Positions 18,079 to 27,311 are shown, numbered from the stretch's first letter. The stretch is DNA of 64,000 nucleotides from Streptococcus suis (GCF_019856455.1 NZ_CP082205.1:2046001-2110000), one strand, 5' to 3'. Numbers and translations: made by a program. The notes: generated by a model from the sequence alone, not told the origin.

Positions 18079-18218
18079 CCATCTTTGAAGATTTTATAGC
18101 ACAAGCCAATCAATGCAATAGTAAAACTACCAAAGCCTAGAATAGTTTGCACAACTTCAAAAGCTGTCAAAAGATGCTCCTCCTTTCCGTCAGATTTTGA
18201 TGAATTGCCCATAGGCAT
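18066..18218 (-). CDS. putative holin-like toxin (type I TA), copy 2
   Basis: From ATG 18218 the frame runs 50 residues without interruption: MPMGNSSKSDGKEEHL, then the toxin-like MTAFEVVQTILGFG core with one hydrophobic segment and a lysine-rich tail. An internal TTG at 18168-18170, eight bases after AAAGGAGG, would give a 34-residue toxin matching copy 1. The core differs from copy 1 by Ala to Thr in the membrane segment and by a few tail residues. The mRNA promoter is TGTTATACT (TATACT at 18271-18276, minus strand). The shorter form is my preferred product because copy 1 can only make that. Confidence 0.62.
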   Translation of the reverse strand: MPMGNSSKSDGKEEHLLTAFEVVQTILGFGSFTIALIGLCYKIFKDGDKK

Positions 18219-18270
18219 CACCTCACTTTCAGAAAATCAAGAGCCACCGTCTTCACTTTTCTACCCATCT

Positions 18271-18276
18271 AGTATA
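18271..18276 (-). promoter_or_regulatory. toxin mRNA promoter (-10), copy 2
   Basis: Extended -10 TGTTATACT on the minus strand, about 55 bases upstream of the toxin ATG. The leader carries AGACGGTGGCT as in copy 1. Confidence 0.6.
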
Positions 18277-18381
18277 ACATATTCATTCCTAAAAATTATT
18301 GGAATAGTGCAATATTCCCGAAATCTTTGAGAAACCATAAAAAAATTACAACTCTTCTATAGTGATGATATTTTTTCATTT

Positions 18382-18590
18382 TATACTCAATGAAAATCAA
18401 AATCAGACTAGCTCCAAAGGTTTGGGGAACCTTTGGAGGTTGGAGATAGAGCGAACGTAGTTCGTTTCTACTCAGCAGATAGAACCCTGTTACTATTTTG
18501 TTTCAAGGTAACAGGCTGAAAGGCTCCACTGGAGCCTTTCACTCATCAAATCAAGTCAACAACATCTGATTTTGATTTTCGAAGAGTATT
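18382..18590. repeat. BOX-like modular repeat element
   Basis: The ends (TATACTCAATGAAAATCAAA and TTTGATTTTCGAAGAGTATT) are imperfect inverted repeats and resemble the termini of pneumococcal BOX elements. Inside are hairpins CTCCAAAGGTT/AACCTTTGGAG (18412-18438), the linker GGTTGGAGATAG (18438-18449), GCGAAC/GTTCGT, GTTAC/GTAAC and GAAAGGCTCC/GGAGCCTTTC. It fills the non-coding stretch between the toxin locus and gatB. Confidence 0.65.
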
Positions 18591-18700
18591 AGCTAACTAT
18601 CCTTTAACAGTCAATGCTCGCGCTACCTTCTAATACTTTATACCGTTTTTTAAATATAGCATAAAAATAAGATAGAAGCACCTAGTTTACAAGTAACAGT

Positions 18701-18736
18701 AAAAACCGCTAAGATACAAACATCCTAGCGGTTTTC
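18701..18736 (-). terminator. intrinsic terminator after gatB
   Basis: Minus-strand stem AAAACCGCTA...TAGCGGTTTT followed by T, 13 bases past the gatB stop; it ends the gatCAB transcript. Confidence 0.85.
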
Positions 18737-18748
18737 CTCTATTCAATT

Positions 18749-20188
18749 TTAATCCAACAACTTAGCCAATTCCTGTGCCAAAAGTTGTTGTGCAACTTGC
18801 GGGTTAGCTTGTCCCTTAGTTGCTTTCATCAAGAAACCTGTAAAGGCCTTGTCCGCATTGCGTTTGCCAGACTTGAAGTCAGCTACAGCCGCTTCATTAT
18901 CCGCAAAGACTTGGTGGATAATCGGAATGAGGACTGCTGGGTCTGAAATCTGTACCAAACCAGCCTTCTCAACATAAGCCTTAGCAGAGCCGCCTTCCTT
19001 AGCCAAGTGAACAAAGACTTTCTTGGCAATCTTAGATGAAATAGTACCATCCGCAATCAAGGCTATCATCTCAACCAAGTTTTCAGGTGTTAAGGCGATT
19101 TGCTCAATGGTCTTGCTTTCTGCATTGAGGAACTGAGCCACTTCACCCTGCAACCAGTTGGACACTTGTTTGGCATCGCCACCTGCTGCCACGGCTGCTT
19201 CAAAGAAGTCAGACAGAGCTTTAGTTGACGTCAACTGACCAGCATCGTAGGCGGTCAAGCCCAAGTTTTCCACGTAGTTGGCACGGCGAGCCTTTGGAAA
19301 GACTGGCAATTCTGCACGCACTTCCTCAATCCAGCTGTCGTCAATCTCATAGAGCGGTAGGTCCGGCTCTGGGAAGTAACGGTAGTCCGCTGACCCCTCC
19401 TTGACACGCATGAGAATGGTTTCACCAGTAGATTCGTCGTAACGGCGAGTTTCCTGCTGGATTTGACCACCTGAACGCAAGATTTTGGCCTGACGTTCTA
19501 CTTCGTGCTGCAAGCCCTTGCGCACATAGTTAAAGGAGTTGAGGTTTTTCAACTCAGTCTTGGTCCCAAATTTCTCCTGACCATAGGGGCGAAGGGAAAT
19601 GTTGGCATCCACGCGCATAGACCCCTCTTCCATCTTGACATCTGAAATGCCAGTGTATTGGATGATTTCCTTGAGAGCAGTCAAGTAGGCATAGGCCTCC
19701 TCAGGCGAACGCATATCAGCTTCTGACACAATCTCAATCAATGGCACGCCCTGACGGTTGAGGTCCACATAAGAGTAGCCGTCTGTACCGTGGGTATTCT
19801 TACCTGCATCCTCTTCCAAGTGGGCACGCTCGATACGAATTTTCTTGGTTGAGCCATCTTCTAGCTCAATCTCAATCCAACCATTGTAGCCAATCGGCTC
19901 GTCAAACTGGGAAATCTGATAGGCTTTAGGGTTATCAGGATAGAAATAGTTCTTACGGTCAAAGTGCATTTCCTTATGAATGTCCATGTTCAAAGCCAAG
20001 GCAGCCTTGATCCCCGCATCCACAACACCCTTATTAAGGACAGGAAGGACACCTGGGAAGGACCAGTCAATCACGTTGGTATTAGCATTTGGATCCTCAC
20101 CAAAATGAGCAGATGAAGGTGAGAAAATTTTCGAGTTGGTATTCAACTCCACATGGACTTCTAGACCAATAATCGTTTCAAAGTTCAT
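18749..20188 (-). CDS. gatB: aspartyl/glutamyl-tRNA amidotransferase subunit B
   Basis: The 479-residue GatB kinase-amidotransferase subunit activates mischarged Glu-tRNA(Gln), and possibly Asp-tRNA(Asn), for amidation. The N-terminal signature [12 protein letters not shown], the [18 protein letters not shown] segment, and the C-terminal YqeY-like tail domain are all present. It is last in gatCAB; its ATG overlaps the gatA stop by one base (TAATG), so translation is coupled. Confidence 0.97.
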   Translation of the reverse strand: MNFETIIGLEVHVELNTNSKIFSPSSAHFGEDPNANTNVIDWSFPGVLPVLNKGVVDAGIKAALALNMDIHKEMHFDRKNYFYPDNPKAYQISQFDEPIGYNGWIEIELEDGSTKKIRIERAHLEEDAGKNTHGTDGYSYVDLNRQGVPLIEIVSEADMRSPEEAYAYLTALKEIIQYTGISDVKMEEGSMRVDANISLRPYGQEKFGTKTELKNLNSFNYVRKGLQHEVERQAKILRSGGQIQQETRRYDESTGETILMRVKEGSADYRYFPEPDLPLYEIDDSWIEEVRAELPVFPKARRANYVENLGLTAYDAGQLTSTKALSDFFEAAVAAGGDAKQVSNWLQGEVAQFLNAESKTIEQIALTPENLVEMIALIADGTISSKIAKKVFVHLAKEGGSAKAYVEKAGLVQISDPAVLIPIIHQVFADNEAAVADFKSGKRNADKAFTGFLMKATKGQANPQVAQQLLAQELAKLLD

Positions 20189-21654
20189 TAGTTAGCACCT
20201 CCAAAAATCACTGGTTGTTGCTTGTGGTAGTCTGTTGTCGCTTCAAAGGCAGCAGCCACTTGGTAGATAGTTTCTTCTGAATATTTTGGACCAATCAATT
20301 GCAAACCAACTGGCAAGCCTTCTACAAAACCAGCCGGAATCGAAATCCCTGGAAGACCTGCCAAGTTGACAGGAATTGTTAGCAAGTCCGCCAAGTACAT
20401 AGCCACAGGGTCATGGTTGAGCGTATCCAAACCAAAGGCAACTGTCGGAGCAGTTGGTCCCAAAATCAAGTCATAGTCCGCAAAGACTTTTTCAAAATCT
20501 TGGATAATCAAGGTCCGCACCTGGCCAGCCTTCTTGAAGTAGGCATCGTAGTAACCTGATGATAAGCTAAATGTACCTAACATAATACGGCGTTTGACTT
20601 CCTCACCAAAGCCTTGGCTACGGGTTTTCACGTAAATCTCTTCCAAGTTGGTCGCATCTTCTGCACGGAAACCATAACGGATTCCGTCAAAACGTTGCAA
20701 GTTAGAAGATGCCTCTGATGATGCGATAATGTAGTAAACAGCAACCCCATACTTAGAATGTGGCAGGCTGACTTCTTCGATAATCGCCCCCAAACTTTCC
20801 AAGTGCTTAGCCGCCTTGAGAATGGTTTCCTTGACCTGCGGATCAATCCCTTCGCCCATGTATTCTTTCGGCAAAGCAATTTTCATGCCTTTAATGTCCT
20901 GACCAATCTTGCTAGTAAAGTCAGCAATTTCATTGATAGTTGATGTCGCATCCTTGACATCATGACCAGAAATAACATTGAGCAACTGGGCATTTTCCTT
21001 AACCGTCTGTGAAAATGGACCAATCTGGTCAAGAGATGAACCAAAGGCAATCAAACCAAAACGTGACACCGTTCCATAGGTCGGTTTCATACCGACGATA
21101 CCATTAAAGGCTGCTGGTTGACGAATGGAACCACCTGTGTCAGACCCCAGTGACAAACGGACCTGACCAGCAGCAACTGCAGCTGCCGAACCACCTGAAG
21201 AACCACCAGGAACTTTTGTCTGGTCCCAAGCATTTTTGGTCGGTTTGAAGGCAGAGTTCTCATTAGAACCACCCATAGCAAACTCATCCATGTTTGTCTT
21301 ACCGACAATAATCATATCCTTTGCATAGGCTTGGGAAACTGATGTCGCATCGAAAATCGGCTCGTAGTTGTAGAGCATTTTTGAAGCTGCCGTGGTCAAA
21401 ATCCCCTTAGTAGAGATATTGTCCTTGACTGCCAAAGGAATCCCTGCCATAACATTGTCCGCATCAATCCCTTTTTCATCAAGGGCAGCAGCCTGCGCCA
21501 AAGCTACATCTTCTGTAATAGTCAAGAAAGCATCCACTGCTCCCTCACGGCTCTTAATGTCTTCCAAAGTTGCCTTGGTTAACTCCGTAGCCGAAATCTC
21601 CTTCTTGACAAGGAGGTCGTGCAATTCATCAATGGTTTTATTGTTAAACGTCAT
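20188..21654 (-). CDS. gatA: aspartyl/glutamyl-tRNA amidotransferase subunit A
   Basis: This 488-residue amidase releases ammonia from glutamine for the GatB reaction. The Ser-cisSer-Lys triad can be placed at Lys77 (in AVKDNIS), Ser152 (in GGSSGGSA) and Ser176 (in [10 protein letters not shown]), the same spacing as in Staphylococcus aureus GatA. Its start overlaps the gatC stop and its stop overlaps the gatB start, each by one base. Confidence 0.97.
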   Translation of the reverse strand: MTFNNKTIDELHDLLVKKEISATELTKATLEDIKSREGAVDAFLTITEDVALAQAAALDEKGIDADNVMAGIPLAVKDNISTKGILTTAASKMLYNYEPIFDATSVSQAYAKDMIIVGKTNMDEFAMGGSNENSAFKPTKNAWDQTKVPGGSSGGSAAAVAAGQVRLSLGSDTGGSIRQPAAFNGIVGMKPTYGTVSRFGLIAFGSSLDQIGPFSQTVKENAQLLNVISGHDVKDATSTINEIADFTSKIGQDIKGMKIALPKEYMGEGIDPQVKETILKAAKHLESLGAIIEEVSLPHSKYGVAVYYIIASSEASSNLQRFDGIRYGFRAEDATNLEEIYVKTRSQGFGEEVKRRIMLGTFSLSSGYYDAYFKKAGQVRTLIIQDFEKVFADYDLILGPTAPTVAFGLDTLNHDPVAMYLADLLTIPVNLAGLPGISIPAGFVEGLPVGLQLIGPKYSEETIYQVAAAFEATTDYHKQQPVIFGGAN

Positions 21655-21956
21655 TAGGCATCTCCTCCCCCGTCTAGAATAGCTGGTACCTTGATAAAGT
21701 TATCTTGTGATTCAGGCACATTTTTAAAGAGCTCCTCACGGCTCTCCCCTTTTTGGGCAATATCTGCTCGCAAGACATTCTTACGGTCGGCCATAGTGGT
21801 CGTTACCGCAACACCTGTCGTATCTACTTCATTGAGCAATTCAACCATGTCGACAATCTTGCTCAAACTTGTCGCAAATTCCGCTGTTTCCTGGTCCGAA
21901 AATTCCAGCTTAGACAGCTTGGCAACGTGACGGACTTCAGCTTCAGAAATCTTCAT
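21654..21956 (-). CDS. gatC: aspartyl/glutamyl-tRNA amidotransferase subunit C
   Basis: The 100-residue GatC is the small subunit that wraps around and stabilises GatA-GatB. The opening [19 protein letters not shown] is typical. AGGAGG precedes the ATG. It is the first gene of gatCAB and has its own promoter at 21991-22018. Confidence 0.95.
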   Translation of the reverse strand: MKISEAEVRHVAKLSKLEFSDQETAEFATSLSKIVDMVELLNEVDTTGVAVTTTMADRKNVLRADIAQKGESREELFKNVPESQDNFIKVPAILDGGGDA

Positions 21957-21990
21957 TCTTACTTTCCTCCTAATGGAAATCTATCTTCTC

Positions 21991-22018
21991 ATTATACCAT
22001 ATTTCCAGCCCCAGACAA
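21991..22018 (-). promoter_or_regulatory. gatC promoter
   Basis: Minus strand: TTGTCT (22013-22018), 16 bases, TATAAT (21991-21996) with TGG before the -10. It drives gatCAB. Confidence 0.7.
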
Positions 22019-22108
22019 AGGTAGAAATGACCTAATATGTTACCAATTTCCTCCTAAAAATCCGTTCTTTAAATTGCGAAGTATTCCTAATCTCACACCA
22101 TAAAACGA

Positions 22109-22152
22109 TAAAAAACAGCAAGTTTCATCTAGCAATAAAACTTACTGTTTGC
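22109..22152 (-). terminator. intrinsic terminator after the TIM-barrel gene
   Basis: Minus-strand stem AACAGTAAGTTT paired with AAACTTGCTGTT and followed by TTTT, about 20 bases past the stop at 22174. Confidence 0.75.
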
Positions 22153-22173
22153 TTAGCCTATCTTTTTTATGAG

Positions 22174-22848
22174 CTAATCCTTTGCATGTTTGCGGTATTT
22201 TTCCATTTTACCTTTAAAAAGCTCCCCATTACTTGGTGCTGTATAGGAGACAGCATTGGCTCCAGCTTCGATAACCCGCCGAATAGAGTCCTCAGCCGGT
22301 CCACCAGTCGCAATAATTGGAAAGTCAGGGAAAGCTTCTCGAATCTTCTTCACAACCCTTGGCGTTTCTATACCGCAAGAAACATTTAAGATATCTACTC
22401 CAGCTTTAATCCGTGAGGTTAAATCAGACTTTTCAGAAACAACGGTATAAATGATAGGAATATCTACTACCTTATTGATTGCCTCAATTGTTTTTACATC
22501 CGTTGGTCCATTTACCACAACAGCGTATGCTCCCTCCGACTCAGACAATAGACTCATATTAGCTGAACGCATACCTGTCGTCAAGCCTCCACCAACACCA
22601 GCCAAGACTGGAACTGACGCAACCAACATAATACTTTTGATAATAGCTGGACTGGGCGTAAATGGATAAACAGCCAAAATAGCATCTGCATTGTGATTGG
22701 CAATAATAGACACATCCGTTGTAAATAAGACTGAACGAATGCGACGACCATAAATACGAATTCCACTACATTCCTTGATAACCTCTGGCATCTGAACAAT
22801 ATCCTGCCGTAAATCTGATAAAACAGATGGAATAAACTGTTCGCTCAT
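22174..22848 (-). CDS. predicted TIM-barrel protein of unknown function
   Basis: The 224-residue protein looks like a beta/alpha barrel related to phosphate-binding synthases: successive hydrophobic strands, SVPVLAGVGGG in the middle and a C-terminal IIATGGPAEDSIRRVIEAGA with a glycine-rich phosphate-binding look. Orthologues in streptococci are usually labelled 'hydrolase' without evidence. The ATG at 22848 has GGAGG six bases before it; a TTG two codons upstream is weaker. It is a single-gene unit with an extended -10 (TGTTATACT) upstream. No substrate can be proposed. Confidence 0.65.
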   Translation of the reverse strand: MSEQFIPSVLSDLRQDIVQMPEVIKECSGIRIYGRRIRSVLFTTDVSIIANHNADAILAVYPFTPSPAIIKSIMLVASVPVLAGVGGGLTTGMRSANMSLLSESEGAYAVVVNGPTDVKTIEAINKVVDIPIIYTVVSEKSDLTSRIKAGVDILNVSCGIETPRVVKKIREAFPDFPIIATGGPAEDSIRRVIEAGANAVSYTAPSNGELFKGKMEKYRKHAKD

Positions 22849-22973
22849 CCTCAACCTCCTCTATACTAGCTTCAATAATATATAGTATAACATATTATTT
22901 CATGGAAGATACACAAAAACAATCCATTTTACCACTGCTTTCACAATTTGGTACTTTTTCAACAGATTTTTTT

Positions 22974-22998
22974 AAAAAAAGAGACAGCTTTCGCTGCC
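22974..22998 (-). terminator. intrinsic terminator after rplS
   Basis: Minus-strand hairpin GGCAGC-GAAA-GCTGTC followed by TCTTTTTTT. Confidence 0.85.
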
Positions 22999-23034
22999 CC
23001 CCATTCTCCGACTAAAATAGTCTGTAGGACTATC

Positions 23035-23382
23035 TTAACGACGGATTTCTTTGATACGTGCTGCTTTACCTTGCAATGCACGTAGGTAGTACAATTTAGC
23101 ACGACGTACTTTACCGTAACGTACTACTTCAATCTTATCAACACGTGGAGTGTGGATTGGGAATGTACGTTCAACACCTACACCGCCAGAGATTTTACGG
23201 ACAGTGTACATTTCTGAGATACCTTGACCTTTACGAGAGATAACAACACCCTCGAAGATCTGAATACGCTCACGAGTTCCTTCGACAACCTTAGCGTGAA
23301 CACGAACAGAGTCACCAGGACGGAAAGAAGGGATATCAGTACGAAGTTGACCTTCTGTCAAACTTTGGATCAATGGATTCAT
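23035..23382 (-). CDS. rplS: 50S ribosomal protein L19
   Basis: The 115-residue bL19 protein sits at the 30S-50S interface. The opening [20 protein letters not shown] and the core [20 protein letters not shown] are canonical. It is monocistronic, with a strong promoter at 23469-23497 and a leader of about 80 bases that may contain an autoregulatory L19 leader, which I could not confirm by eye. Confidence 0.97.
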   Translation of the reverse strand: MNPLIQSLTEGQLRTDIPSFRPGDSVRVHAKVVEGTRERIQIFEGVVISRKGQGISEMYTVRKISGGVGVERTFPIHTPRVDKIEVVRYGKVRRAKLYYLRALQGKAARIKEIRR

Positions 23383-23468
23383 TTTATTCTCCTATCTTTG
23401 TCAATCTTAGGTGCTTTTAAACCCAGCGGATAAACTGTATTTTTGTGCGTCCATTACACACAGACTAT

Positions 23469-23497
23469 ATTATACACCAAGTAATCACCTATGTAAA
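23469..23497 (-). promoter_or_regulatory. rplS promoter
   Basis: Minus strand: TTTACA (23492-23497), 17 bases, TATAAT (23469-23474). Confidence 0.8.
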
Positions 23498-23550
23498 GCA
23501 TTTTGATAAATTTATCATGGTCAATCACACCGCTTCTTTTACAAGTTAAG

Positions 23551-23588
23551 TCAACAAGGTCTGAGTTTGATTTTCGAAGAGTGTTAAT
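23551..23588. repeat. fragment of a BOX-like element end
   Basis: GTCAACAAGGTCTGAGTTTG followed by ATTTTCGAAGAGTGTT closely matches the right end of the repeat at 18382-18590, but no other module is present. It lies between rplS and the next gene. Confidence 0.5.
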
Positions 23589-23607
23589 AATACATTCCTG
23601 TTGGAGA

Positions 23608-23636
23608 AAAACGAAAAACCAGTCCACAGACTGGTC
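23608..23636 (-). terminator. intrinsic terminator after the nicotinamidase-like gene
   Basis: Minus-strand hairpin GACCAGTC-TGTG-GACTGGTT followed by TTTCGTTTTT. Confidence 0.85.
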
Positions 23637-23645
23637 ACTATACTA

Positions 23646-24197
23646 TTAATCAATGATTGTCGCACCGAGTACATGACGCAAATGGTTAAGAGCAAACTGA
23701 TGATTCTCCTCCGTCAATGCAGCAATGGCTGATGAGACCACCTCAATACGATACCCCTTATTATAAGCATCAATAGCTGTATGAAGAACACAAATATCAG
23801 ACAAAACACCCGTCAAGACAACCGTATCTACACCACGTTCTCTTAGTCGAACATCCAAATCTGTCCCAGAAAAAGCAGAATAATGACGTTTATCCATCCA
23901 ACGAACACGCGCATGCCCTTTATGTTTTTGATAAAAATCTGCTAAAGGACCATACAAGTCACGCCCTTGCGTCCCAATGATATTATGACTTGGGAAAAGC
24001 TGAGCTTCAGGATGAAATTCATCCCCCTCCTCATGACCATCAATCGCAAAGAAAATGTAGTCTCCATTTTCAAAAGCTTCTTGCGTAACCTGAGCAATTC
24101 GTCCAGAAATAGCCTGAGCTGATTTTCCAGCAGTCAACTTTCCTTCATCTGCCACAAAATCTATTGTATAATCAATCGAAATCAATGCTTTTGTCAT
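23646..24197 (-). CDS. pncA: nicotinamidase/pyrazinamidase-like cysteine hydrolase
   Basis: A 183-residue cysteine hydrolase of the PncA type. A triad of Asp9, Lys103 and Cys136 (in VLSDICVLHTA) can be placed, together with metal-binding candidates Asp53, His55 and His71, a pattern that favours true nicotinamidase over generic isochorismatase. Converting nicotinamide to nicotinate would feed the NadD step at 4035-4667. The ATG at 24197 lies at the codY stop codon, and the pair codY-pncA is conserved in streptococci. The activity is inferred. Confidence 0.8.
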   Translation of the reverse strand: MTKALISIDYTIDFVADEGKLTAGKSAQAISGRIAQVTQEAFENGDYIFFAIDGHEEGDEFHPEAQLFPSHNIIGTQGRDLYGPLADFYQKHKGHARVRWMDKRHYSAFSGTDLDVRLRERGVDTVVLTGVLSDICVLHTAIDAYNKGYRIEVVSSAIAALTEENHQFALNHLRHVLGATIID

Positions 24198-24198
24198 T

Positions 24199-24987
24199 TT
24201 AGTAGTCACATTTCTTAATTTCATCAAAAATAGCTGGGATGAGAACTTTCAAATAAGTCCCCTTCATTCCCAAAGAACGACTTTCAATAATCCCTGCACT
24301 CTCCAACTTACGCAGTGCATTCACAATAACCGAGCGTGTAATACCGATACGATCTGCAATCACAGAAGCAGTCAATTGCCCTTCATTGCCATCCAATTCA
24401 CCCAAAATAGCTGCAACTGCCTTCATTTCTGAGTAAGATAGCGTATTTACTGCCATATTAACTGCCGCACGACGACGGATATTCTTCTCGTCTTCTTCCC
24501 GTTGGAAATTAAGTAACTGAATACCAACTACTGTTGCCGCAATCTCAACCAAAATCAAATCATCATCGTGAAACTGCTCATTATTCCGCCAAATAATAAG
24601 CGAACCAAAACGAATCCCCGTTACGTGGATAGGCGCTATCGTTGTCAGCCCGTTTGGATAAGTCGATCGTGATTCGACAGGGATGGCAGTCAACTCGCTC
24701 TCGACAGGCAAATTAACCTGCGTATCGTAAACCTGCGCAACTGCTTTTACATATCCTTCTGGGAATTGTTTGTTTTGGAAAAATTCTTCCACACGATCAT
24801 TGTTCGTCTCATAGTTCATGTGGTATCCCAAAACTTCACCTTCACTATTAATGATGCACGAGTTGCAGTCAATAATAGCTGATAAATGCTCAGCAATGGC
24901 ATTGTAGGGCAATTCTTCTGCCAATTGCTCTTCGGAACGCTTCAAAATAGAAGTAATATTCCGTGTCTTCTCTAATAATGTTGTCAT
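24199..24987 (-). CDS. codY: GTP-sensing pleiotropic regulator CodY
   Basis: The 262-residue CodY has an N-terminal GAF-like domain that senses branched-chain amino acids (opening [20 protein letters not shown]) and a C-terminal winged helix-turn-helix ([20 protein letters not shown], about residues 206-225). It represses amino-acid acquisition genes when nutrients are plentiful and affects virulence in streptococci. The promoter has a CodY-box-like site immediately upstream, suggesting autoregulation. It is cotranscribed with the downstream hydrolase. Confidence 0.97.
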   Translation of the reverse strand: MTTLLEKTRNITSILKRSEEQLAEELPYNAIAEHLSAIIDCNSCIINSEGEVLGYHMNYETNNDRVEEFFQNKQFPEGYVKAVAQVYDTQVNLPVESELTAIPVESRSTYPNGLTTIAPIHVTGIRFGSLIIWRNNEQFHDDDLILVEIAATVVGIQLLNFQREEDEKNIRRRAAVNMAVNTLSYSEMKAVAAILGELDGNEGQLTASVIADRIGITRSVIVNALRKLESAGIIESRSLGMKGTYLKVLIPAIFDEIKKCDY

Positions 24988-25019
24988 ATTTTCCTCTTTA
25001 CTCTGTAATTGCTTTCAGT

Positions 25020-25061
25020 ATAGCAAAAAATATATAAAATTTCAACAATTATCAGAATATT
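25020..25061 (-). promoter_or_regulatory. codY promoter with CodY-box-like site
   Basis: Minus-strand TTGAAA, 17 bases, and TATACT lie just upstream of codY. AATTATCAGAATATT (25047-25061) matches the CodY consensus AATTTTCWGAAAATT at 13 of 15 positions, directly above the -35. A weaker match is centred 18 bases further on. Confidence 0.6.
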
Positions 25062-25098
25062 TGCCGTTATCAGAAAAATTCAAACAATTTCATTCAAG

Positions 25099-25130
25099 TA
25101 AAAAGAAAAGGCTGGGCAAAAAGCCCAGCA
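25099..25130 (-). terminator. intrinsic terminator downstream of the aminotransferase transcript
   Basis: Minus-strand hairpin GCTGGGC-TTTTT-GCCCAGCC followed by TTTTCTTTTT. Confidence 0.8.
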
Positions 25131-25149
25131 CCGCTTCTCAAAGTTAGTG

Positions 25150-25440
25150 TCAACATCTCAGCGCAGTGGTTGATTGGGTTTAACAGTCCAGTGGACTGTT
25201 AAAGGTTGGAGATAGTATTTGCGAAGCAAATCTCAGCAATTCGCATTTTACACTCCAAATCTGGGGCCTATACGACTGATGCGAACAGAGTTCGCTTCAT
25301 CTCCAACCTCAAACTGTCTCCCAGACAGTTTGAGCTGTGCGGGGGTGGGAGTGAAACAGTCTGGGGATAGACTGTTTCAGCTCAACAACTTAAAACGAAA
25401 AATTGTTGACGAACTCTTCTTATGAATGGTTGAGTTCTTT
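25150..25440. repeat. hairpin-rich non-coding region with a BOX-like module
   Basis: No gene is seen between codY and the aminotransferase. The stretch holds perfect hairpins: TTTAACAGTCC/GGACTGTTAAA (25179-25203), TTTGC/GCAAA, CTCAAACTGTCT/AGACAGTTTGAG (about 25308-25333) and GAAACAGTCT/AGACTGTTTC (25352-25379). The linker GGTTGGAGATAG (25204-25215) is the same as in the element at 18382-18590. Confidence 0.6.
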
Positions 25441-25458
25441 CCCACTCCCAAAATTCCA

Positions 25459-26673
25459 TTATCTACGATATTGCCGCAAAAATCGTGACATTTTTTCTTG
25501 AATTTCTGCCAACTCATCCACACGTGGTAAATACACAATACGGAAATGATCTGGATCCTTCCAGTTAAAACCTCGACCATGGACCAAAAGTACTTTTTCT
25601 TGCTTGAGGAAATCCAATACAAATTGTTCATCATCCTCAACTCGGTACATCTCACGATCAATTTTTGGGAAGACATACAGACCAGCCTTAGGTTTTACAG
25701 CAGAAAGCCCCGGAATATCATTAATCGCCTTGGTAATAAACTCCCTTTGTTCATATAAGCGTCCGCCAGGCATCAAGAGTTCATCAACCGATTGGTAGCC
25801 TCCCAAAGAAGTTTGAACAACCTGTTGAGCCAAAACGTTTGAACACAAACGCATATTGGACAACATATTCAAGCCTTCAATGTAACCTTTTACATGCTTT
25901 TTCGGACCAGATAAGACCATCCAACCTACTCGGAAACCACAAATACGATGCGATTTAGACAGTCCATTCATCGTCACAACAAATAAATCTGGAGCCAGTG
26001 TCGCAATAGGGATATGAACAGCTCCGTCAAAGACCATACGATCATAAATCTCATCAGAGAAAATGATCAATTCATGTCTACGAGCAATATCAATGATTCC
26101 TTCTAAAATTTCTTTCGGATAGAGAGCACCAGTTGGATTATTTGGATTGATAAGGACAATTGCTTTGGTTCGAGAAGTCACCTTGGACTCCATATCTGCC
26201 AAATCTGGATACCATTCAGCTGCTTCATCACAAACATAGTGAACAGCTTTACCACCAGCCAAACTAACTGCGGCAGTCCAGAGAGGATAGTCTGGCATTG
26301 GCACCAACACCTCATCACCATTATCTAGCAAACCTTGCATAGACATAACAATCAGCTCACTCACGCCGTTTCCAAGATAAATATCTTCAATGTCAACATT
26401 TGGAAATTTCTTTAGCTGACAATACTGCATGATAGCCTTACGTGCAGAAAAAATTCCCTTACTATTCGAATATCCCTCTGATTTACGGGCGTTATGAATC
26501 AAGTCACGAATAACTTCATCTGGAGCAGTAAAACCAAATTCTGCAGGATTCCCCGTATTCAAACGTAAAATCTGCTCTCCATTGGCACGCATACGCATGG
26601 CCTCTTCCAAAACAGGCCCACGAATATCATATGCTACATCATCCAATTTTGTTGACTTGTTAAATTGCTTCAT
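25459..26673 (-). CDS. alaT: AlaT-type PLP-dependent aminotransferase
   Basis: A 404-residue class I aminotransferase. Lys240 in NGLSKSHRICGFRVG should hold pyridoxal phosphate; Asn178/179 in NPNNPTG and Asp207 in SDEIYD complete the cofactor site. The closest known type is alanine aminotransferase AlaT (pyruvate/glutamate to alanine/oxoglutarate). An upstream in-frame extension of 19 codons is rejected because GAGG is spaced for ATG 26673. The gene is divergent from the universal stress gene and near codY, which often governs such genes. Confidence 0.85.
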   Translation of the reverse strand: MKQFNKSTKLDDVAYDIRGPVLEEAMRMRANGEQILRLNTGNPAEFGFTAPDEVIRDLIHNARKSEGYSNSKGIFSARKAIMQYCQLKKFPNVDIEDIYLGNGVSELIVMSMQGLLDNGDEVLVPMPDYPLWTAAVSLAGGKAVHYVCDEAAEWYPDLADMESKVTSRTKAIVLINPNNPTGALYPKEILEGIIDIARRHELIIFSDEIYDRMVFDGAVHIPIATLAPDLFVVTMNGLSKSHRICGFRVGWMVLSGPKKHVKGYIEGLNMLSNMRLCSNVLAQQVVQTSLGGYQSVDELLMPGGRLYEQREFITKAINDIPGLSAVKPKAGLYVFPKIDREMYRVEDDEQFVLDFLKQEKVLLVHGRGFNWKDPDHFRIVYLPRVDELAEIQEKMSRFLRQYRR

Positions 26674-26701
26674 GTCGTCACCTCGACTTTCTATCTTTTC
26701 T

Positions 26702-26730
26702 ATTGTACTGTAAAAGCTAAAAAAGTACAA
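26702..26730 (-). promoter_or_regulatory. aminotransferase promoter
   Basis: Minus strand: TTGTAC (26725-26730), 17 bases, TACAAT (26702-26707). Confidence 0.7.
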
Positions 26731-26736
26731 GAATCC

Positions 26737-26765
26737 TTTACATTTTCTCTCAAAAGGCTTATAAT
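26737..26765 (+). promoter_or_regulatory. universal stress protein promoter
   Basis: TTTACA (26737-26742), 17 bases, TATAAT (26760-26765). It is divergent from the aminotransferase promoter, seven bases away. Confidence 0.75.
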
Positions 26766-26827
26766 AAAAATGTAAGGAACTACTCTACCTATTTCGGGAC
26801 AAAGCTCTTCTGAAAGGAGTTATTATT

Positions 26828-27280
26828 ATGACACAATCTTACAAAACCATACTCGTCGCTGTAGACGGCTCTAAAGGAGCAGAATTAGCTCTTCATAAAG
26901 CTATTCATGTCGCACTACGCAACCAAGCACGTCTGATTATCGCCCATGTGATTGACACCCGTGCTCTCCACAATGTTATTGCATTTGACGCCTCTGTCTA
27001 TGAATCTTTAGAAAGAGAGGCGGAGCTCCTCCTCGAAGAATACAAACAAGAAGCCCTCAACGCTGGTCTGACCGATGTACAAATTCGCATCGAATTTGGT
27101 AACCCTAAAACCCTATTGGCTATCGATATTCCAAAGGAAACCGGTGCTGATCTTATGTTACTTGGGGCAACTGGTCTAAATGCCTTTGAACGTCTCCTGA
27201 TCGGATCCTCATCCGAATATATCATGCGCCACGCAACTATCGATTTACTCATTGTTCGCGATGGAGAAAAAAGTTTATAA
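26828..27280 (+). CDS. universal stress protein (UspA family)
   Basis: The 150-residue protein has the UspA fold: opening YKTILVAVDGSKGAELAL and the C-terminal ATP-binding motif GATGLNAFERLLIGSSSEYI, of the G-2x-G-9x-G-S type. Such proteins bind ATP or AMP and help cells survive stress; the exact role here is unknown. GAAAGGAG precedes the ATG. It is monocistronic and ends at a hairpin later invaded by an IS1182-type element. Confidence 0.9.
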   Translation: MTQSYKTILVAVDGSKGAELALHKAIHVALRNQARLIIAHVIDTRALHNVIAFDASVYESLEREAELLLEEYKQEALNAGLTDVQIRIEFGNPKTLLAIDIPKETGADLMLLGATGLNAFERLLIGSSSEYIMRHATIDLLIVRDGEKSL

Positions 27281-27285
27281 ACCAA

Positions 27286-27311
27286 AAGACTTGATTTACG
27301 AATCAAGTCTT
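27286..27311. repeat. left copy of the 26-bp hairpin flanking the IS1182 element
   Basis: AAGACTTGATT and AATCAAGTCTT are joined by TACG in a palindromic terminator-like hairpin. The identical 26 bases recur at 28850-28875 on the other side of the element, so this is a long target duplication or a duplicated terminator. Confidence 0.75.

Noticed and set aside
23383..23468. An autoregulatory L19 leader RNA before rplS
   Set aside because: The leader length is suitable but I could not identify the conserved structure by eye; needs an Rfam search.
25377..25676. 99-codon minus-strand frame at the end of the aminotransferase gene
   Set aside because: It overlaps the aminotransferase in another frame and extends into the hairpin-rich repeat; no start signal.
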